DNA from: GCA-2737725 sp033763995
GTDB lineage: Bacteria; Pseudomonadota; Alphaproteobacteria; Rhodospirillales; Rhodospirillaceae
Length of the DNA: 64,000 bases
Assembly: GCA_033763995.1 (NCBI GenBank)
Contig: JANRJL010000002.1
Location: 90,629-154,628, forward strand
Reading direction: 5' to 3'
Under the pieces are notes generated by a model. It worked only from the letters and a program-made list of their open reading frames with translations. It ran no database searches and was not told the DNA's origin. A program made the translations under genes and the position numbers. Shown in pieces: positions 16,434-27,345 of the stretch. Every line of letters starts with the position of its first letter. The stretch's first letter is position 1.

Positions 16434-17942
16434 TCAAGGCTTTGGCGCAAGCTCAAGGGTCTCGAACTCGATGCCGATGCCGTCGGAGCGCGTTTGGAAA
16501 TTCACGACCCGGGGCGACAGCCCCGCGATTTGCGAAAACTCCACCAGCCACAGCGCGACGCCGAGGCGGTTAAACTCGGCCATGACCTCTTGCATCATCC
16601 GGGTGCGCTTGGCCGGATCCATTTCCGAGCGCGTGGCGTCGATCAACGGCATCATCGACGGTTCGCAAAAGAACGGCGCGCTGTAGGCGCACGAGAACTG
16701 GTCCACCGCGCGGATGGGATCGCCCACGCCGATGCTCAGCCAGCCGTTGGAGAAGGCATCGATTCCATCCCAGTCGCCGTTGAACAGCCGACGCGCATAA
16801 TCGGGGAAGGTCATGGAGCGCAGTTCCACCCGCACGCCCACGGCGGCCAGGTCTTGCGCGACTTTTTGAAAGATCGTGGTGTCGTTGGGCAGCAGCCCGC
16901 TGTAAACGGCGATCACCAATTTAAATCCGTCCGGATAACCGGCCTCGGCCAGCATCGCCTTGGCCTTGGCGGGGTCATAGGGGTACGGCGGCAAATCGGG
17001 ATTGAATCCCGGCACGCCGGGCACGGTGCCCTGGTTGGCCACGCGCGTGGTGCCGGCGGTGATTTGCGACACAATCGACTCTTTATCGACGGCATAGTTG
17101 AGCGCCTGGCGCACGCGCACGTTTTTCAGCGGCGCGTTGTCGTCCTCGCGCACGGTGCGATAGGCGATGGACAGCACGCTCATGACCGGCATCACGCGCA
17201 CCGCGTAACCCGCGGCCGTGACCGGCTCGATGTCGTCGGGGCCCAGGCCCGAGGCGATGTCGACGCGGTCGGACATGAGCGCTTTCACGCGCGCCGTTGC
17301 ATCCGTGATGATGCGGGTCTCGATGTCGGTGAGCTGGCGCGATTTCCGCCACGACGTGGGCACCATCGTCAGTTTGTGTCCCGCCGCGCCCCACTCGACG
17401 ATGCGAAAGGGGCCGGTGCCGATGGGATTCTTGGCAAAGGCCTCGGGCCCCGTCTCGGCCCAGGCCTTGGGCGCGGGAATCGGCACCATGCTGAGCCGCC
17501 GCATGAGGATCGGATCGGGCTTTTGGGTCGTGACCTCGAGCGTGACGACGTCGCGCGCGCGCGCGCCGGCGATGCCCGGCACGTCGAGCGCGCGGGGAAA
17601 GCGCTGCACCGGATCGATCAGCGCGTTGATGGCGGCGGCGGCGGCGGCGGCATCGAAGAGCTCGCCGTTGGAAAACGCCACGCCCGACTTGAGCTTCAAG
17701 ACCCACGTCGTCGGGTTTTCGAGCGCCCACGATTCCGCCAGCGCGGGTTTCAGCTCGCCCTTGCCCGTGACGATGGTGAGCGAATCGTAAAACGCCCACC
17801 GCAGGGCCCCGCCTTCGTCGCGCGCGAAGGGCGCGCCGAAGGTAATGGCGGGCGAAAGGGTGGCCCACCGCAGGCGCGCGGCCTCGGCGGCGGGCGCGAG
17901 CACCACACCCAAGCCCAGAATCGCCGCGAGAACGCGCCTCAT
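16434..17942 (-). CDS. ABC-type peptide/solute-binding protein (SBP family 5)
   Basis: This 502-residue protein has a signal peptide (about 1-20). Family 5 (DppA/OppA-type) features include LKLKSGVAFSNGELFDA, IGTGPFRIVEW, LKNVRVRQALNYAVDKESIV, and the YPYDPAKAKAMLAEAGYPDGFKL motif typical of the C-terminal lobe. It should bind a peptide, nickel, or other small solute in the periplasm and deliver it to an ABC permease. No permease or ATPase gene is adjacent. The ATG at 17942 overlaps the stop of the methyltransferase gene upstream (ATGA), so the two are co-translated. It is related to the tandem pair at 32,992-36,024. Confidence 0.88.
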   Translation of the reverse strand: MRRVLAAILGLGVVLAPAAEAARLRWATLSPAITFGAPFARDEGGALRWAFYDSLTIVTGKGELKPALAESWALENPTTWVLKLKSGVAFSNGELFDAAAAAAAINALIDPVQRFPRALDVPGIAGARARDVVTLEVTTQKPDPILMRRLSMVPIPAPKAWAETGPEAFAKNPIGTGPFRIVEWGAAGHKLTMVPTSWRKSRQLTDIETRIITDATARVKALMSDRVDIASGLGPDDIEPVTAAGYAVRVMPVMSVLSIAYRTVREDDNAPLKNVRVRQALNYAVDKESIVSQITAGTTRVANQGTVPGVPGFNPDLPPYPYDPAKAKAMLAEAGYPDGFKLVIAVYSGLLPNDTTIFQKVAQDLAAVGVRVELRSMTFPDYARRLFNGDWDGIDAFSNGWLSIGVGDPIRAVDQFSCAYSAPFFCEPSMMPLIDATRSEMDPAKRTRMMQEVMAEFNRLGVALWLVEFSQIAGLSPRVVNFQTRSDGIGIEFETLELAPKP

Positions 17943-18496
17943 GGCAGCAACACCGGCTCGATAGTTTTCACGGCACAGATGCGCTGACGCACGGCCGGGC
18001 GCGGTTCGTGCTCGGCGCCGCATTCGTAGGCCACGACGCGCAACGTCGATTTGAAGGCGTCGAACAGTTCGTCGGGCGCCAGCAGGAAGTCGGGATTGCG
18101 CGGGCGGCCCAGCCGCTCGTTGCCCTGCGCGAAGGTTTCCATGATCAGCACGCCCTCGGGGTCCAGGGCCCGAACATAATGCGGGAAATGCGCGCGGTGG
18201 AGGTAGTTCGTCACCACGATGCCGGCGAACGTCCGGTCCGCGAAAGGCCATGCCCCTGTTTCAAGATCGACCCGGGCGATATCCACATGGGGATCGCCGC
18301 GCAAGTCCCCGAGCCCCGCGACATCCACGTCGACGGCCAGCACGCGAAAACCCAGATGAGCCAAGGCCCGGGTATGGCGGCCATGACCTGCCGCGACATC
18401 GAGCACCAGACCGTCGGGCGCGATGAGCGCGGCAAAGCGCAGCACCCAGGCGGAGGGCGCGATCGCGGCGTCAGTTGGGCGGTCAAAGCTCGGCAT
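17939..18496 (-). CDS. Class I SAM-dependent methyltransferase, TehB-like
   Basis: This 185-residue cytoplasmic protein has motif I GLVLDVAAGHGRHTRALA (SAM-binding GxGxx variant) at about residues 28-45. An acidic strand end follows (VLAVDVDV), then motif IV as FAGIVVTNYLHR and a motif-V-like PEGVLIMETFAQGNERLGRPRNPDFLL. The layout resembles short TehB/UbiE-type methyltransferases. The acceptor is unknown. It is the first gene of a two-gene unit with the solute-binding protein, sharing a 4-bp ATGA overlap. It is divergent from the dipeptidase-like gene that starts at 18637; both promoters must lie in the 140 bp between. Confidence 0.8.
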   Translation of the reverse strand: MPSFDRPTDAAIAPSAWVLRFAALIAPDGLVLDVAAGHGRHTRALAHLGFRVLAVDVDVAGLGDLRGDPHVDIARVDLETGAWPFADRTFAGIVVTNYLHRAHFPHYVRALDPEGVLIMETFAQGNERLGRPRNPDFLLAPDELFDAFKSTLRVVAYECGAEHEPRPAVRQRICAVKTIEPVLLP

Positions 18497-18636
18497 CGAG
18501 ATCCATCATGGGGCGTGCTCCGAAACAGCATATTCTTCTATCCGGACGGTTCACATGGAACAAATGGACTCTTGGGCGGTCGCATTCCCGCCGGGCCCGC
18601 GATACGATCCAAGACGATGACCAGGGGATCGGGGCC

Positions 18637-19875
18637 ATGACCAAACATTTGCAGGCGATCGTCGCGACACTGGCTTTGGCGCTTGCCGGCTGTGCAGCGC
18701 CCGCGCCCAGCGATCCGGACGCCAAGGCGTTGGCCATCCACCAGCGCGTCATCACTTTCGACGCCGAGATGGATATCCCGCTCGACTTCATGCTGGGCGA
18801 CAAGGACGTTGGCACCGAGACCAAGATGCAGGTCGATCTGCCCAAGATGGACGCCGGCCACCTGGACGGCGCGGCCTTCGTGATTTTTGCCCTGCAAAAC
18901 ACCCGCACGCCGGAGAACACCGCCAAAGCCCGCCAGGAGGCCGACACCAAGCTCGCGGCCATCGAAAAAATGCTCGCCACTTATCCCGAGCGCATTGAAT
19001 TGGCGCGCCGCGCCGGCGACGTGGCCCGGATCGTGAAACGCGGCAAGCATTTCGCCGTGATTTCCGTGGTCAACGCCTATCCCTTCGGCGAAGACATCAC
19101 ATGGCTGAGTGAGTTGTACGGCCGCGGCCTACGCATGGTGGCCTTCAATCACGCCGGCCACAATCAATTCGCCGACAGCAACCGGCCCCAGGAAAAATTC
19201 GGCGACACGGAGAACGAGCAGGGTGGCCTGACGGCGCTCGGCCGGCGCGCCGTCGCCGAAATGAACCGCCTGGGCATCATTGTCGACGTCTCGCAGATCA
19301 GCAGCCAAGCCTTGATGCAAGCGGTCGCGTTGTCCAAGGCGCCGGTGGTGGCCTCTCATGTGGGCGTGAAGGCCAAGGTCGACACCTCGCGCAACCTCTC
19401 GGACGCGGAAATGAAAGCCATCGCGGCCACGGGCGGCGTGGTGCACATCGTCGCGTTTCCCAGTTACCTCAAGGGCCCGTCAAAGGAACAACAGGACGAT
19501 CTGGCCGCCATCGAGAAAAGCTTCGGCCTCAAGACCTTCACTGACGCGGGCGCCAAACTGCCGAAGGAGAAGATGCCCGAGTTCCAAAAAGCCATGGCCG
19601 GGTACCGCGAGCGGTGGGCCAATGCCGGAGCCACGGTGGCCGACATGGCGGCGTCCATCGACTACGCCGTCAAGCTGATCGGCGTCGATCACGTCGGGAT
19701 TTCAACCGACATGGAACACGGCGGCGGCGTGATCGGTTACAAGTCCGCCGCCGAGGCCGCCGGATTGACCAAGGAACTGGTGAAGCTCGGCTACTCCGAA
19801 CGCGACATCGGCAAGATCTGGAGCGGAAATTTCCTGCGCGCCTGGAACGCCGTGGAAAAGGCGGCGGGGAATTAG
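18637..19875 (+). CDS. M19 dipeptidase-family lipoprotein with most metal ligands substituted
   Basis: This 412-residue protein has a lipobox LAGC (Cys19) and the M19 (membrane/renal dipeptidase) fold. Compared with the intact paralog at 25,946, the HxD motif is replaced by E44-M-D46, the bridging Glu by V145 (VVNAYP versus IENGYP), and the first zinc His of DVSH by Q220 (DVSQ). H241 (ASHVG) and the Asp of DHVGISTDM are kept. Three of the five canonical zinc ligands are therefore lost. The protein is probably a non-hydrolytic binding protein or uses different chemistry. The ATG at 18637 precedes the lipoprotein signal. It lies upstream of mutA on the same strand, 83 bp away. Confidence 0.8.
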   Translation: MTKHLQAIVATLALALAGCAAPAPSDPDAKALAIHQRVITFDAEMDIPLDFMLGDKDVGTETKMQVDLPKMDAGHLDGAAFVIFALQNTRTPENTAKARQEADTKLAAIEKMLATYPERIELARRAGDVARIVKRGKHFAVISVVNAYPFGEDITWLSELYGRGLRMVAFNHAGHNQFADSNRPQEKFGDTENEQGGLTALGRRAVAEMNRLGIIVDVSQISSQALMQAVALSKAPVVASHVGVKAKVDTSRNLSDAEMKAIAATGGVVHIVAFPSYLKGPSKEQQDDLAAIEKSFGLKTFTDAGAKLPKEKMPEFQKAMAGYRERWANAGATVADMAASIDYAVKLIGVDHVGISTDMEHGGGVIGYKSAAEAAGLTKELVKLGYSERDIGKIWSGNFLRAWNAVEKAAGN

Positions 19876-19958
19876 GTTTGCGCCCTTTTCCAAGGTTTGA
19901 CGCCCCCGCGCCCCCTGACTAATAAAGAGCCTGGCTGGGCGCAATTGGCGCGGCTGGA

Positions 19959-22025
19959 ATGCTTGGACGGGGCGCGGCTTTGGCGACTTCAGATTCATCC
20001 GAGAACGACCTGCTGGCACTCGCCGCCGATTTCCCGGCGGCCACCGACGAGGCATGGCTGAAACTCATCGACAAGGTGCTGGCGGGCGCGCCCTTCGAGA
20101 AAAAGCTCGTCAGCCGCACTTACGACGGCATTGCCATCAAGCCGCTCTACACCCGGGCCGACTGGAAAGCCGACGCTGGCCTGCCGGGCGGCGCGCCCTT
20201 CACGCGCGGTGCGCGCGCGCTGAGCACTTCGCAGATGGGCTGGGACATCCGCCAGGTTCACGGCCATCCGGATCCCGAGATCGCCAATGCGCAGATTCTG
20301 GAAGATCTTGAAGGCGGGGCCACTTCCATCGTGCTGAAGGTCGACCCCTCGGGCGAGAACGGCGTGGCCGTGCGCGCGCTCGCGGATTTCGAAGCGGCGC
20401 TCAAGGGCGTGTACCTGGACCTGGCCCCCATCGTGCTGGAACCCACGGGGCCGTCGTTGCCGTTGTCGGCGGTGTTCATGCAGTTGCTGGCCGCGCGCGG
20501 CGTGAAACCCGAACAGGTGCGCGGCAACTTCGGCGCCGATCCGCTGGCGAGTCTCGCGGGCTCGGGCAAGTTGATCGTGGATATGCCCATCGTGCTGGCG
20601 CGCATGGCCGACACGGCCGGGTACACGGCCAAAACCTATCCCCACGCGCGCGCGCTCAACGCCAAGTCCGTGGTCTATCACTCGGCGGGCGCCGGCGAGG
20701 CGCAGGAGCTCGGCTGCGTCATGGCCACGGCGGTCGAATACTTGCGCGCGCTCGACAAAGCCGGGCTCGACATCGACACGGCCTGCGGCCAAATGGCCTT
20801 CACGCTCGCGGCCGATGCCGACCTGTTCCTGACCGTGGCGAAAATCCGCGCCGCGCGCAAACTGTGGGCGCGCATCGCCGAGGCCTGCGGCGCATCGCCC
20901 GAAAAACGCACGGCCCCCATCACCGCGCTGACGGCACCGCGCATGATGAGCATGCGCGATCCGTGGGTGAACATCTTGCGCACCACGGTGGCCTGCTTCG
21001 GCGCCGGCGTGGGCGGCGCGGATGCCGTGAGCGTGCTGCCCTTCGACAGCGCCTTGGGCTATCCGCGCGAGTTGGGCCGGCGCATCGCGCGCAACACGCA
21101 GATTATTCTTCAGGAAGAGTCCGGCGTGAACAAGGTCGTGGACGCCGCCGGCGGCGCTTACTTGTTCGAAACGCTGACGGATAAATTGTCCGAGACGGCG
21201 TGGAGTGTCTTCCAGGAGATCGAGCGCGCCGGCGGCATGGCCAAGGCCTTGATGTCGGGCGTTGTGGCGCAAAAGATCGCCGCAGTCGCCGCCGAACGCG
21301 CCAAGAACCTGTCGCAGCGCAAGGACGCGCTCACGGGTGTGAGCGAGTTTCCGCACATCACCGAGACGCCGGTGACGGCCGATCATCCCGACATCGCGGC
21401 CATCGTGAAGAAACGCGATCAGGCCCCCATGGGCACGGTCACAGGCTTGCCGCAACCGGGCGCGGGCGTGCTGATGACGGCGCTGGTGAAAGCCGCAGCA
21501 AGCGGTGCAAACGTGCTCGCCATGTCCAAGGCGCTGGCGGGCACGCCGATTTCGATGCCGCCCCTGCCCCGCCTGCGCCTGGCCGAACCTTTCGAGGCGC
21601 TGCGCGACATGGGCGACACCTTCAAAGCCAAGTACGGCAAATTGCCGCAGGTTTATTTGGCCAACGTCGGACGCATCGCCGACTTCACGGCGCGGGCGAC
21701 GTTTGCGAAAAATTTCTTCGAGGCCGGCGGCATCGAGGCGGTCATGGGCACGGGCGGCAGCAACTCCGCCATCCTGAAGGAGTTCAAGTCCAGCGGGGCC
21801 GCCTTGGCTGCGATTTGCGCCACCGACACCGTCTATGCCGAGAGCGCCGCGACCCTCGCCCAAGCCCTGAAAGACGCGGGCGCGGCCGTGGTTTACCTGG
21901 CCGGACGGCCCGGAGACCTGGAGGCGAAATTGAAGGCGGCAGGGGTCGACGATTTCATTTATATTGGCTGCGATGCGCGCGCGGTGCTGGAAAACGCGCA
22001 GCGCCGCCTAGCCGCTGGCCGCTAG
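19959..22025 (+). CDS. mutA: Methylmalonyl-CoA mutase small (beta) subunit
   Basis: This 688-residue protein matches the non-catalytic beta subunit of heterodimeric methylmalonyl-CoA mutase. It has an N-terminal mutase barrel (about 25-520) with RTYDGIAIKPLYTRADW, a GGADAVSVLPFDSALGYP loop and RNTQIILQEESGVNKVVDAAGGAY. The C-terminal B12-binding-like domain has no DxHxxG, as expected for the subunit that does not bind cobalamin. With MutB it interconverts (R)-methylmalonyl-CoA and succinyl-CoA in propionate metabolism. The ATG at 19959 has no strong ribosome site. mutB follows after 15 bp. Confidence 0.93.
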   Translation: MLGRGAALATSDSSENDLLALAADFPAATDEAWLKLIDKVLAGAPFEKKLVSRTYDGIAIKPLYTRADWKADAGLPGGAPFTRGARALSTSQMGWDIRQVHGHPDPEIANAQILEDLEGGATSIVLKVDPSGENGVAVRALADFEAALKGVYLDLAPIVLEPTGPSLPLSAVFMQLLAARGVKPEQVRGNFGADPLASLAGSGKLIVDMPIVLARMADTAGYTAKTYPHARALNAKSVVYHSAGAGEAQELGCVMATAVEYLRALDKAGLDIDTACGQMAFTLAADADLFLTVAKIRAARKLWARIAEACGASPEKRTAPITALTAPRMMSMRDPWVNILRTTVACFGAGVGGADAVSVLPFDSALGYPRELGRRIARNTQIILQEESGVNKVVDAAGGAYLFETLTDKLSETAWSVFQEIERAGGMAKALMSGVVAQKIAAVAAERAKNLSQRKDALTGVSEFPHITETPVTADHPDIAAIVKKRDQAPMGTVTGLPQPGAGVLMTALVKAAASGANVLAMSKALAGTPISMPPLPRLRLAEPFEALRDMGDTFKAKYGKLPQVYLANVGRIADFTARATFAKNFFEAGGIEAVMGTGGSNSAILKEFKSSGAALAAICATDTVYAESAATLAQALKDAGAAVVYLAGRPGDLEAKLKAAGVDDFIYIGCDARAVLENAQRRLAAGR

Positions 22026-22040
22026 GAAAGCGAGAGCGCC

Positions 22041-24236
<2,196 letters not shown>

Positions 24237-24296
24237 GAGCCCATTCCTTGCCTTTGTCGCGATTCCTTACTAATCTGAAAAAGTAAGGAGACCGTC

Positions 24297-24584
24297 ATGA
24301 CCTATGGAACCCTCACGGCCAAGGGCCAAACAACGATCCCGAAGGAGATCCGGGACCAGTTGAACCTCAAGCCCGGAGATCGGCTGAATTTCATGGTCGA
24401 CTCCTTGGGCCGGATTCTGATTCGGCCCAAGAACAAATCCGTCACGGCGTTGAAAGGCCTGCTGTACCGGCCAGGTCAGCGCGCCGTCACGCTGGAAGAA
24501 ATGGATGCGGCCATAGCCGAGGGAGCAGCGAAGCGTGCTGGGATTGGACACAAACATCCTCGTTCGTTACGTCGTACGGGATGA
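24297..24584 (+). CDS. vapB: AbrB/SpoVT-type antitoxin
   Basis: This 95-residue protein begins with a swapped-hairpin AbrB DNA-binding domain: TAKGQTTIPKEIRDQLNLKPGDRLNFMV and GRILIRPKNK (about 6-48). The acidic helix VTLEEMDAAIAEGA (about 65-78) is the part that binds and blocks the toxin. It overlaps the start of the PIN toxin by 50 bp, the classic order antitoxin-toxin. AAGGAG seven bases before the ATG is the best ribosome site in the neighbourhood. Such antitoxins usually repress their own promoter, probably in the 60 bp after mutB. The C-terminal tail beyond the overlap is somewhat longer than usual. Confidence 0.88.
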   Translation: MTYGTLTAKGQTTIPKEIRDQLNLKPGDRLNFMVDSLGRILIRPKNKSVTALKGLLYRPGQRAVTLEEMDAAIAEGAAKRAGIGHKHPRSLRRTG

Positions 24585-24933
24585 CGCGAGGCATCTCGCG
24601 CAGGTTGACCGCCTTTTCGAGAGGCGGCTGTCCAAGATCACGCCCGGTTTCGTGAATAGCGTGGTGCTGGCGGAATTCGTCTGGGTGCTCGAGCGCACAT
24701 ACCGCTTCGCCCGACCGGAGATCGCCGCTGCAGTCGCGGACCTGATCGGCAGCGAGCAAATCGAACTCGAGCACGATGCCTGCATCGAGGAAGCGCTCGA
24801 GATTTTCACGTCAACCCCGGTCGGCTTCACCGACATCCTGATCAGCCTCATCAACCGGACCCGGGGATGCGCGACGACGCTGACGATGGATCGGGGTCAG
24901 CGCCATCTGAAGACCGCGACGGTGCTTCTATGA
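24535..24933 (+). CDS. vapC: VapC-type PIN-domain toxin
   Basis: This 132-residue PIN-domain ribonuclease starts at GTG 24535 inside the antitoxin gene, with GGGAG upstream. The acidic metal-binding residues are all present: D5 (LGLDTN), E47 (LAEFVW), D100 (GFTDIL) and D119 (TMDRG). The toxin should cleave tRNA or rRNA when its antitoxin is degraded. Its TGA overlaps the ATG of meaB (ATGA at 24930-24933). The toxin is therefore translationally coupled to a metabolic gene, which is unusual. Confidence 0.9.
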   Translation: MLGLDTNILVRYVVRDDARHLAQVDRLFERRLSKITPGFVNSVVLAEFVWVLERTYRFARPEIAAAVADLIGSEQIELEHDACIEEALEIFTSTPVGFTDILISLINRTRGCATTLTMDRGQRHLKTATVLL

Positions 24934-25901
24934 CCGGCACCGATTACGCCCCCGGCGTCATCTCCGGCGATCGCGCCGTCCTGGCCCGTGCGATTACGCT
25001 GATTGAATCGCTCAAGCCCGAACATCAAGCGCTCGCGCAAGACATGCTGATGAAGCTGCTGCCGCGCACGGGCAAGTCCCGACGCATCGGCATCAGCGGG
25101 CTGCCCGGCGCCGGCAAAAGCACCTTCATCGACGCCTTCGGCACCATGCTGACGGCCCAGGGCCACAAGGTCGCCGTGCTGGCGGTGGACCCCACCAGTT
25201 CGCGCACCGGGGGCTCGATCCTGGGCGACAAGACGCGCATGGCCAGACTGGCCGTGGATCCCCGCGCCTACATCCGTCCCTCGCCCACTGGCGGAACTTT
25301 GGGCGGTGTGGCGCGCGCCACGCGCGAGGCGATCTTGGTGTGCGAGGCGGCGGGCTTCGACGTGATCCTGGTGGAAACCGTCGGCGTGGGCCAAAGCGAG
25401 ATCACGGTCTCGGAGATGGTGGACTTCTTCCTGGTGCTGATGATCGCCGGCGGCGGCGACGAGTTGCAGGGCATCAAGAAGGGCGTGCTGGAAATCGCCG
25501 ACATGATCGCGATCACCAAGGCCGACGGCGACAACGTCAAGCGCGCGCAATCGACCGCGGCCGACTACCAACACGCCATGCGCATCATCACGCCCGCCTC
25601 GCCCACGTGGCTGCCCCCGGTGGTGAGCGTGAGCGCGCTGGAGAACCGCGGCCTCGACGACGTTTGGAGCAAGATCGAGACCCACCACAAGGCCACCTCC
25701 GCCTCGGGCGAGTGGGCGGCCAAGCGGCGCGCCCAGCAGATCAAGTGGATGTGGGCCATGGTCGACGACCGTTTGCTGTCGCGGCTGAAGTCCGACGCCA
25801 AGGTCAAGGGCCTGATCGCCGAGCTGGAGGCCGCCGTGGGCGACGGGCGCCTGCCGGCCGCCCTGGCGGTGGAGCGCATCTTCAAGGCTTTCGGTGTCTA
25901 A
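24930..25901 (+). CDS. meaB: Methylmalonyl-CoA mutase-associated GTPase MeaB
   Basis: This 323-residue G3E-family P-loop GTPase has Walker A GLPGAGKST (about 57-65), the switch region AVDPTSSRTGGSILGDKTRM, a DVILVETVGVGQSE Walker B/base-binding section, and the ITKADGDN guanine-specificity motif. MeaB loads adenosylcobalamin into, and protects, methylmalonyl-CoA mutase. The ATG at 24930 overlaps the vapC stop. A longer reading start at 24867 is inside vapC and adds only low-complexity residues. Its pairing with mutA and mutB fixes the function. Confidence 0.93.
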   Translation: MTGTDYAPGVISGDRAVLARAITLIESLKPEHQALAQDMLMKLLPRTGKSRRIGISGLPGAGKSTFIDAFGTMLTAQGHKVAVLAVDPTSSRTGGSILGDKTRMARLAVDPRAYIRPSPTGGTLGGVARATREAILVCEAAGFDVILVETVGVGQSEITVSEMVDFFLVLMIAGGGDELQGIKKGVLEIADMIAITKADGDNVKRAQSTAADYQHAMRIITPASPTWLPPVVSVSALENRGLDDVWSKIETHHKATSASGEWAAKRRAQQIKWMWAMVDDRLLSRLKSDAKVKGLIAELEAAVGDGRLPAALAVERIFKAFGV

Positions 25902-25945
25902 GCCATGGTGCGCGCGGCGAACAAGTAACCAAGGAGACAATGACT

Positions 25946-27232
25946 ATGACCATGAAACGGAACTTGATCGCCACCACCGCGCTGGCCGCCGTGCTGGCCT
26001 TTGGCGCGGCCGCCCAGGCCGAGACCGACGCCGAGTTGATCGCCCGCGCGCGCGGCATTCATGACCGCGTCATCACGGTGGATACCCACGTCGATATTCC
26101 AGCCAACTACGGCACCGACGCCTACGACCCCATGAAACCCGGCCCGCGCGGCCAGCAGGTGCACTTGCCCACGCAATTCGAGGGCGGGCTGGACGCCACG
26201 TTCCTGATCGTGTTCGTGGGCCAAGGTGAGATGAATGTGCAGGGTTATTCCAAGGCTTTGTCGGACGCGATGATCAAGTTCAGCGCGATCCACAAGGTCA
26301 CGAGCCAGATGTACCCCGACAAGGTGGAACTGGCGCTCACCGCCGCCGATGCCCGGCGCATTGATGCCGCCGGCAAGAAGGTGGCGCTCATCGGCATCGA
26401 GAACGGCTACCCCATGGGCGAAGAGATCGACTTGCTGGACGTGTTCTATGACTACGGCGCGCGCTATTTCGGCCACACCCATATCGGCCACAACCAGCTG
26501 GGCGATTCGTCCATGATGCTCTCGCGCGACCTGACCAAGCCCGTGGAGCCCTTGCACGGCGGCCTGTCGGCGTTGGGCAAGCAGGCGGTCAAGCGCTGCA
26601 ACGAGCTTGGCATCATGAACGACGTCTCACACGCCGGAAAACAGACCGCGCTCGACATCGCCAGGCTCTCCAAGGCGCCGGTCATCGCCTCGCATTCGGG
26701 GGTCAAGGGCGTGTTCGATCATCCGCGCAACCTGAGCGACGACGAGTTGCTGGCGATCAAAAAGTCCAACGGTGTCGCGCAAATGGTGGCCTTCGACACT
26801 TACCTGCGCGCGGTGCCCGCCGCGAAAACCGCCGCCACCCAGGCGCTGTGGAAAGAGATGGGCATCACCGACTTCGCCGATTTGGGCAAACTCAACCCCG
26901 AGCAGTTGAAAACCTACCGCGCCAAGACCGACGAGATCGAACTCAAATACCCGAAAGCAGGGGTCAAGGACTTGGCCGATCACATCGATTACACCGTGAA
27001 GCTGATCGGCATCGACCATGTCGGCATCGCCTCGGACTTCAACGGCGGCGGCGGCATCACCGGCTGGAACAGCGCCGGCGAAACCTTCAACGTGACGCTG
27101 GAACTGGTGAAGCGCGGCTACACCGAGGAACAAGTCGACAAGATCTGGGGCGGCAACCTGCTGCGCGTGCTGACCGACGTGGAGAAATACGCCGCCAAGA
27201 CCAAGTACAACAGGAAGCGGGGTAAGGCGTAG
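25946..27232 (+). CDS. Exported M19 membrane-dipeptidase family hydrolase, ligands intact
   Basis: This 428-residue protein has a Sec signal peptide (to about residue 25, AAAQA). All five canonical M19 ligands are visible: H48-V-D50 (DTHVD), the bridging Glu in IGIENGYP, His in NDVSHAG, His in ASHSG, and Asp in DHVGIASDF. Family members cleave dipeptides or D-amino-acid amides in the periplasm. Two in-frame ATGs (25940, 25946) compete; 25946 is 9 bases after AAGGAG and is preferred. It is a paralog of the gene at 18637, and the two bracket the mutase operon. A palindromic repeat follows directly. Confidence 0.88.
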   Translation: MTMKRNLIATTALAAVLAFGAAAQAETDAELIARARGIHDRVITVDTHVDIPANYGTDAYDPMKPGPRGQQVHLPTQFEGGLDATFLIVFVGQGEMNVQGYSKALSDAMIKFSAIHKVTSQMYPDKVELALTAADARRIDAAGKKVALIGIENGYPMGEEIDLLDVFYDYGARYFGHTHIGHNQLGDSSMMLSRDLTKPVEPLHGGLSALGKQAVKRCNELGIMNDVSHAGKQTALDIARLSKAPVIASHSGVKGVFDHPRNLSDDELLAIKKSNGVAQMVAFDTYLRAVPAAKTAATQALWKEMGITDFADLGKLNPEQLKTYRAKTDEIELKYPKAGVKDLADHIDYTVKLIGIDHVGIASDFNGGGGITGWNSAGETFNVTLELVKRGYTEEQVDKIWGGNLLRVLTDVEKYAAKTKYNRKRGKA

Positions 27233-27240
27233 CATCTCTC

Positions 27241-27335
27241 CGCGTCATCGCGCGGCTTGACCGCGCGATCCAGAGGTTACTGTTTAAGGTACAAACAAGA
27301 AAACTCTGGATTCCGCGCCTACGCGCGGAATGACA
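27241..27335. repeat. Intergenic palindromic repeat between convergent genes
   Basis: Outer arms GTCAT (27244-27248) and ATGAC (27330-27334), and inner arms ATCCAGAG (27268-27275) and CTCTGGAT (27304-27311), form a long imperfect hairpin that fills the space between the dipeptidase and aguB stops. The GTCATxxCGCG...GATCCAG wording is the familiar alphaproteobacterial intergenic palindrome. It probably doubles as a bidirectional terminator. Confidence 0.7.
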
Positions 27336-27345
27336 CTTGAGACTG

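Noticed and set aside
19995..21863. A 622-codon open frame on the minus strand
   Set aside because: It is the antisense shadow of mutA, with Arg/His/Gly-rich low-complexity translation. The same applies to long antisense frames over mutB, meaB and the binding-protein genes.
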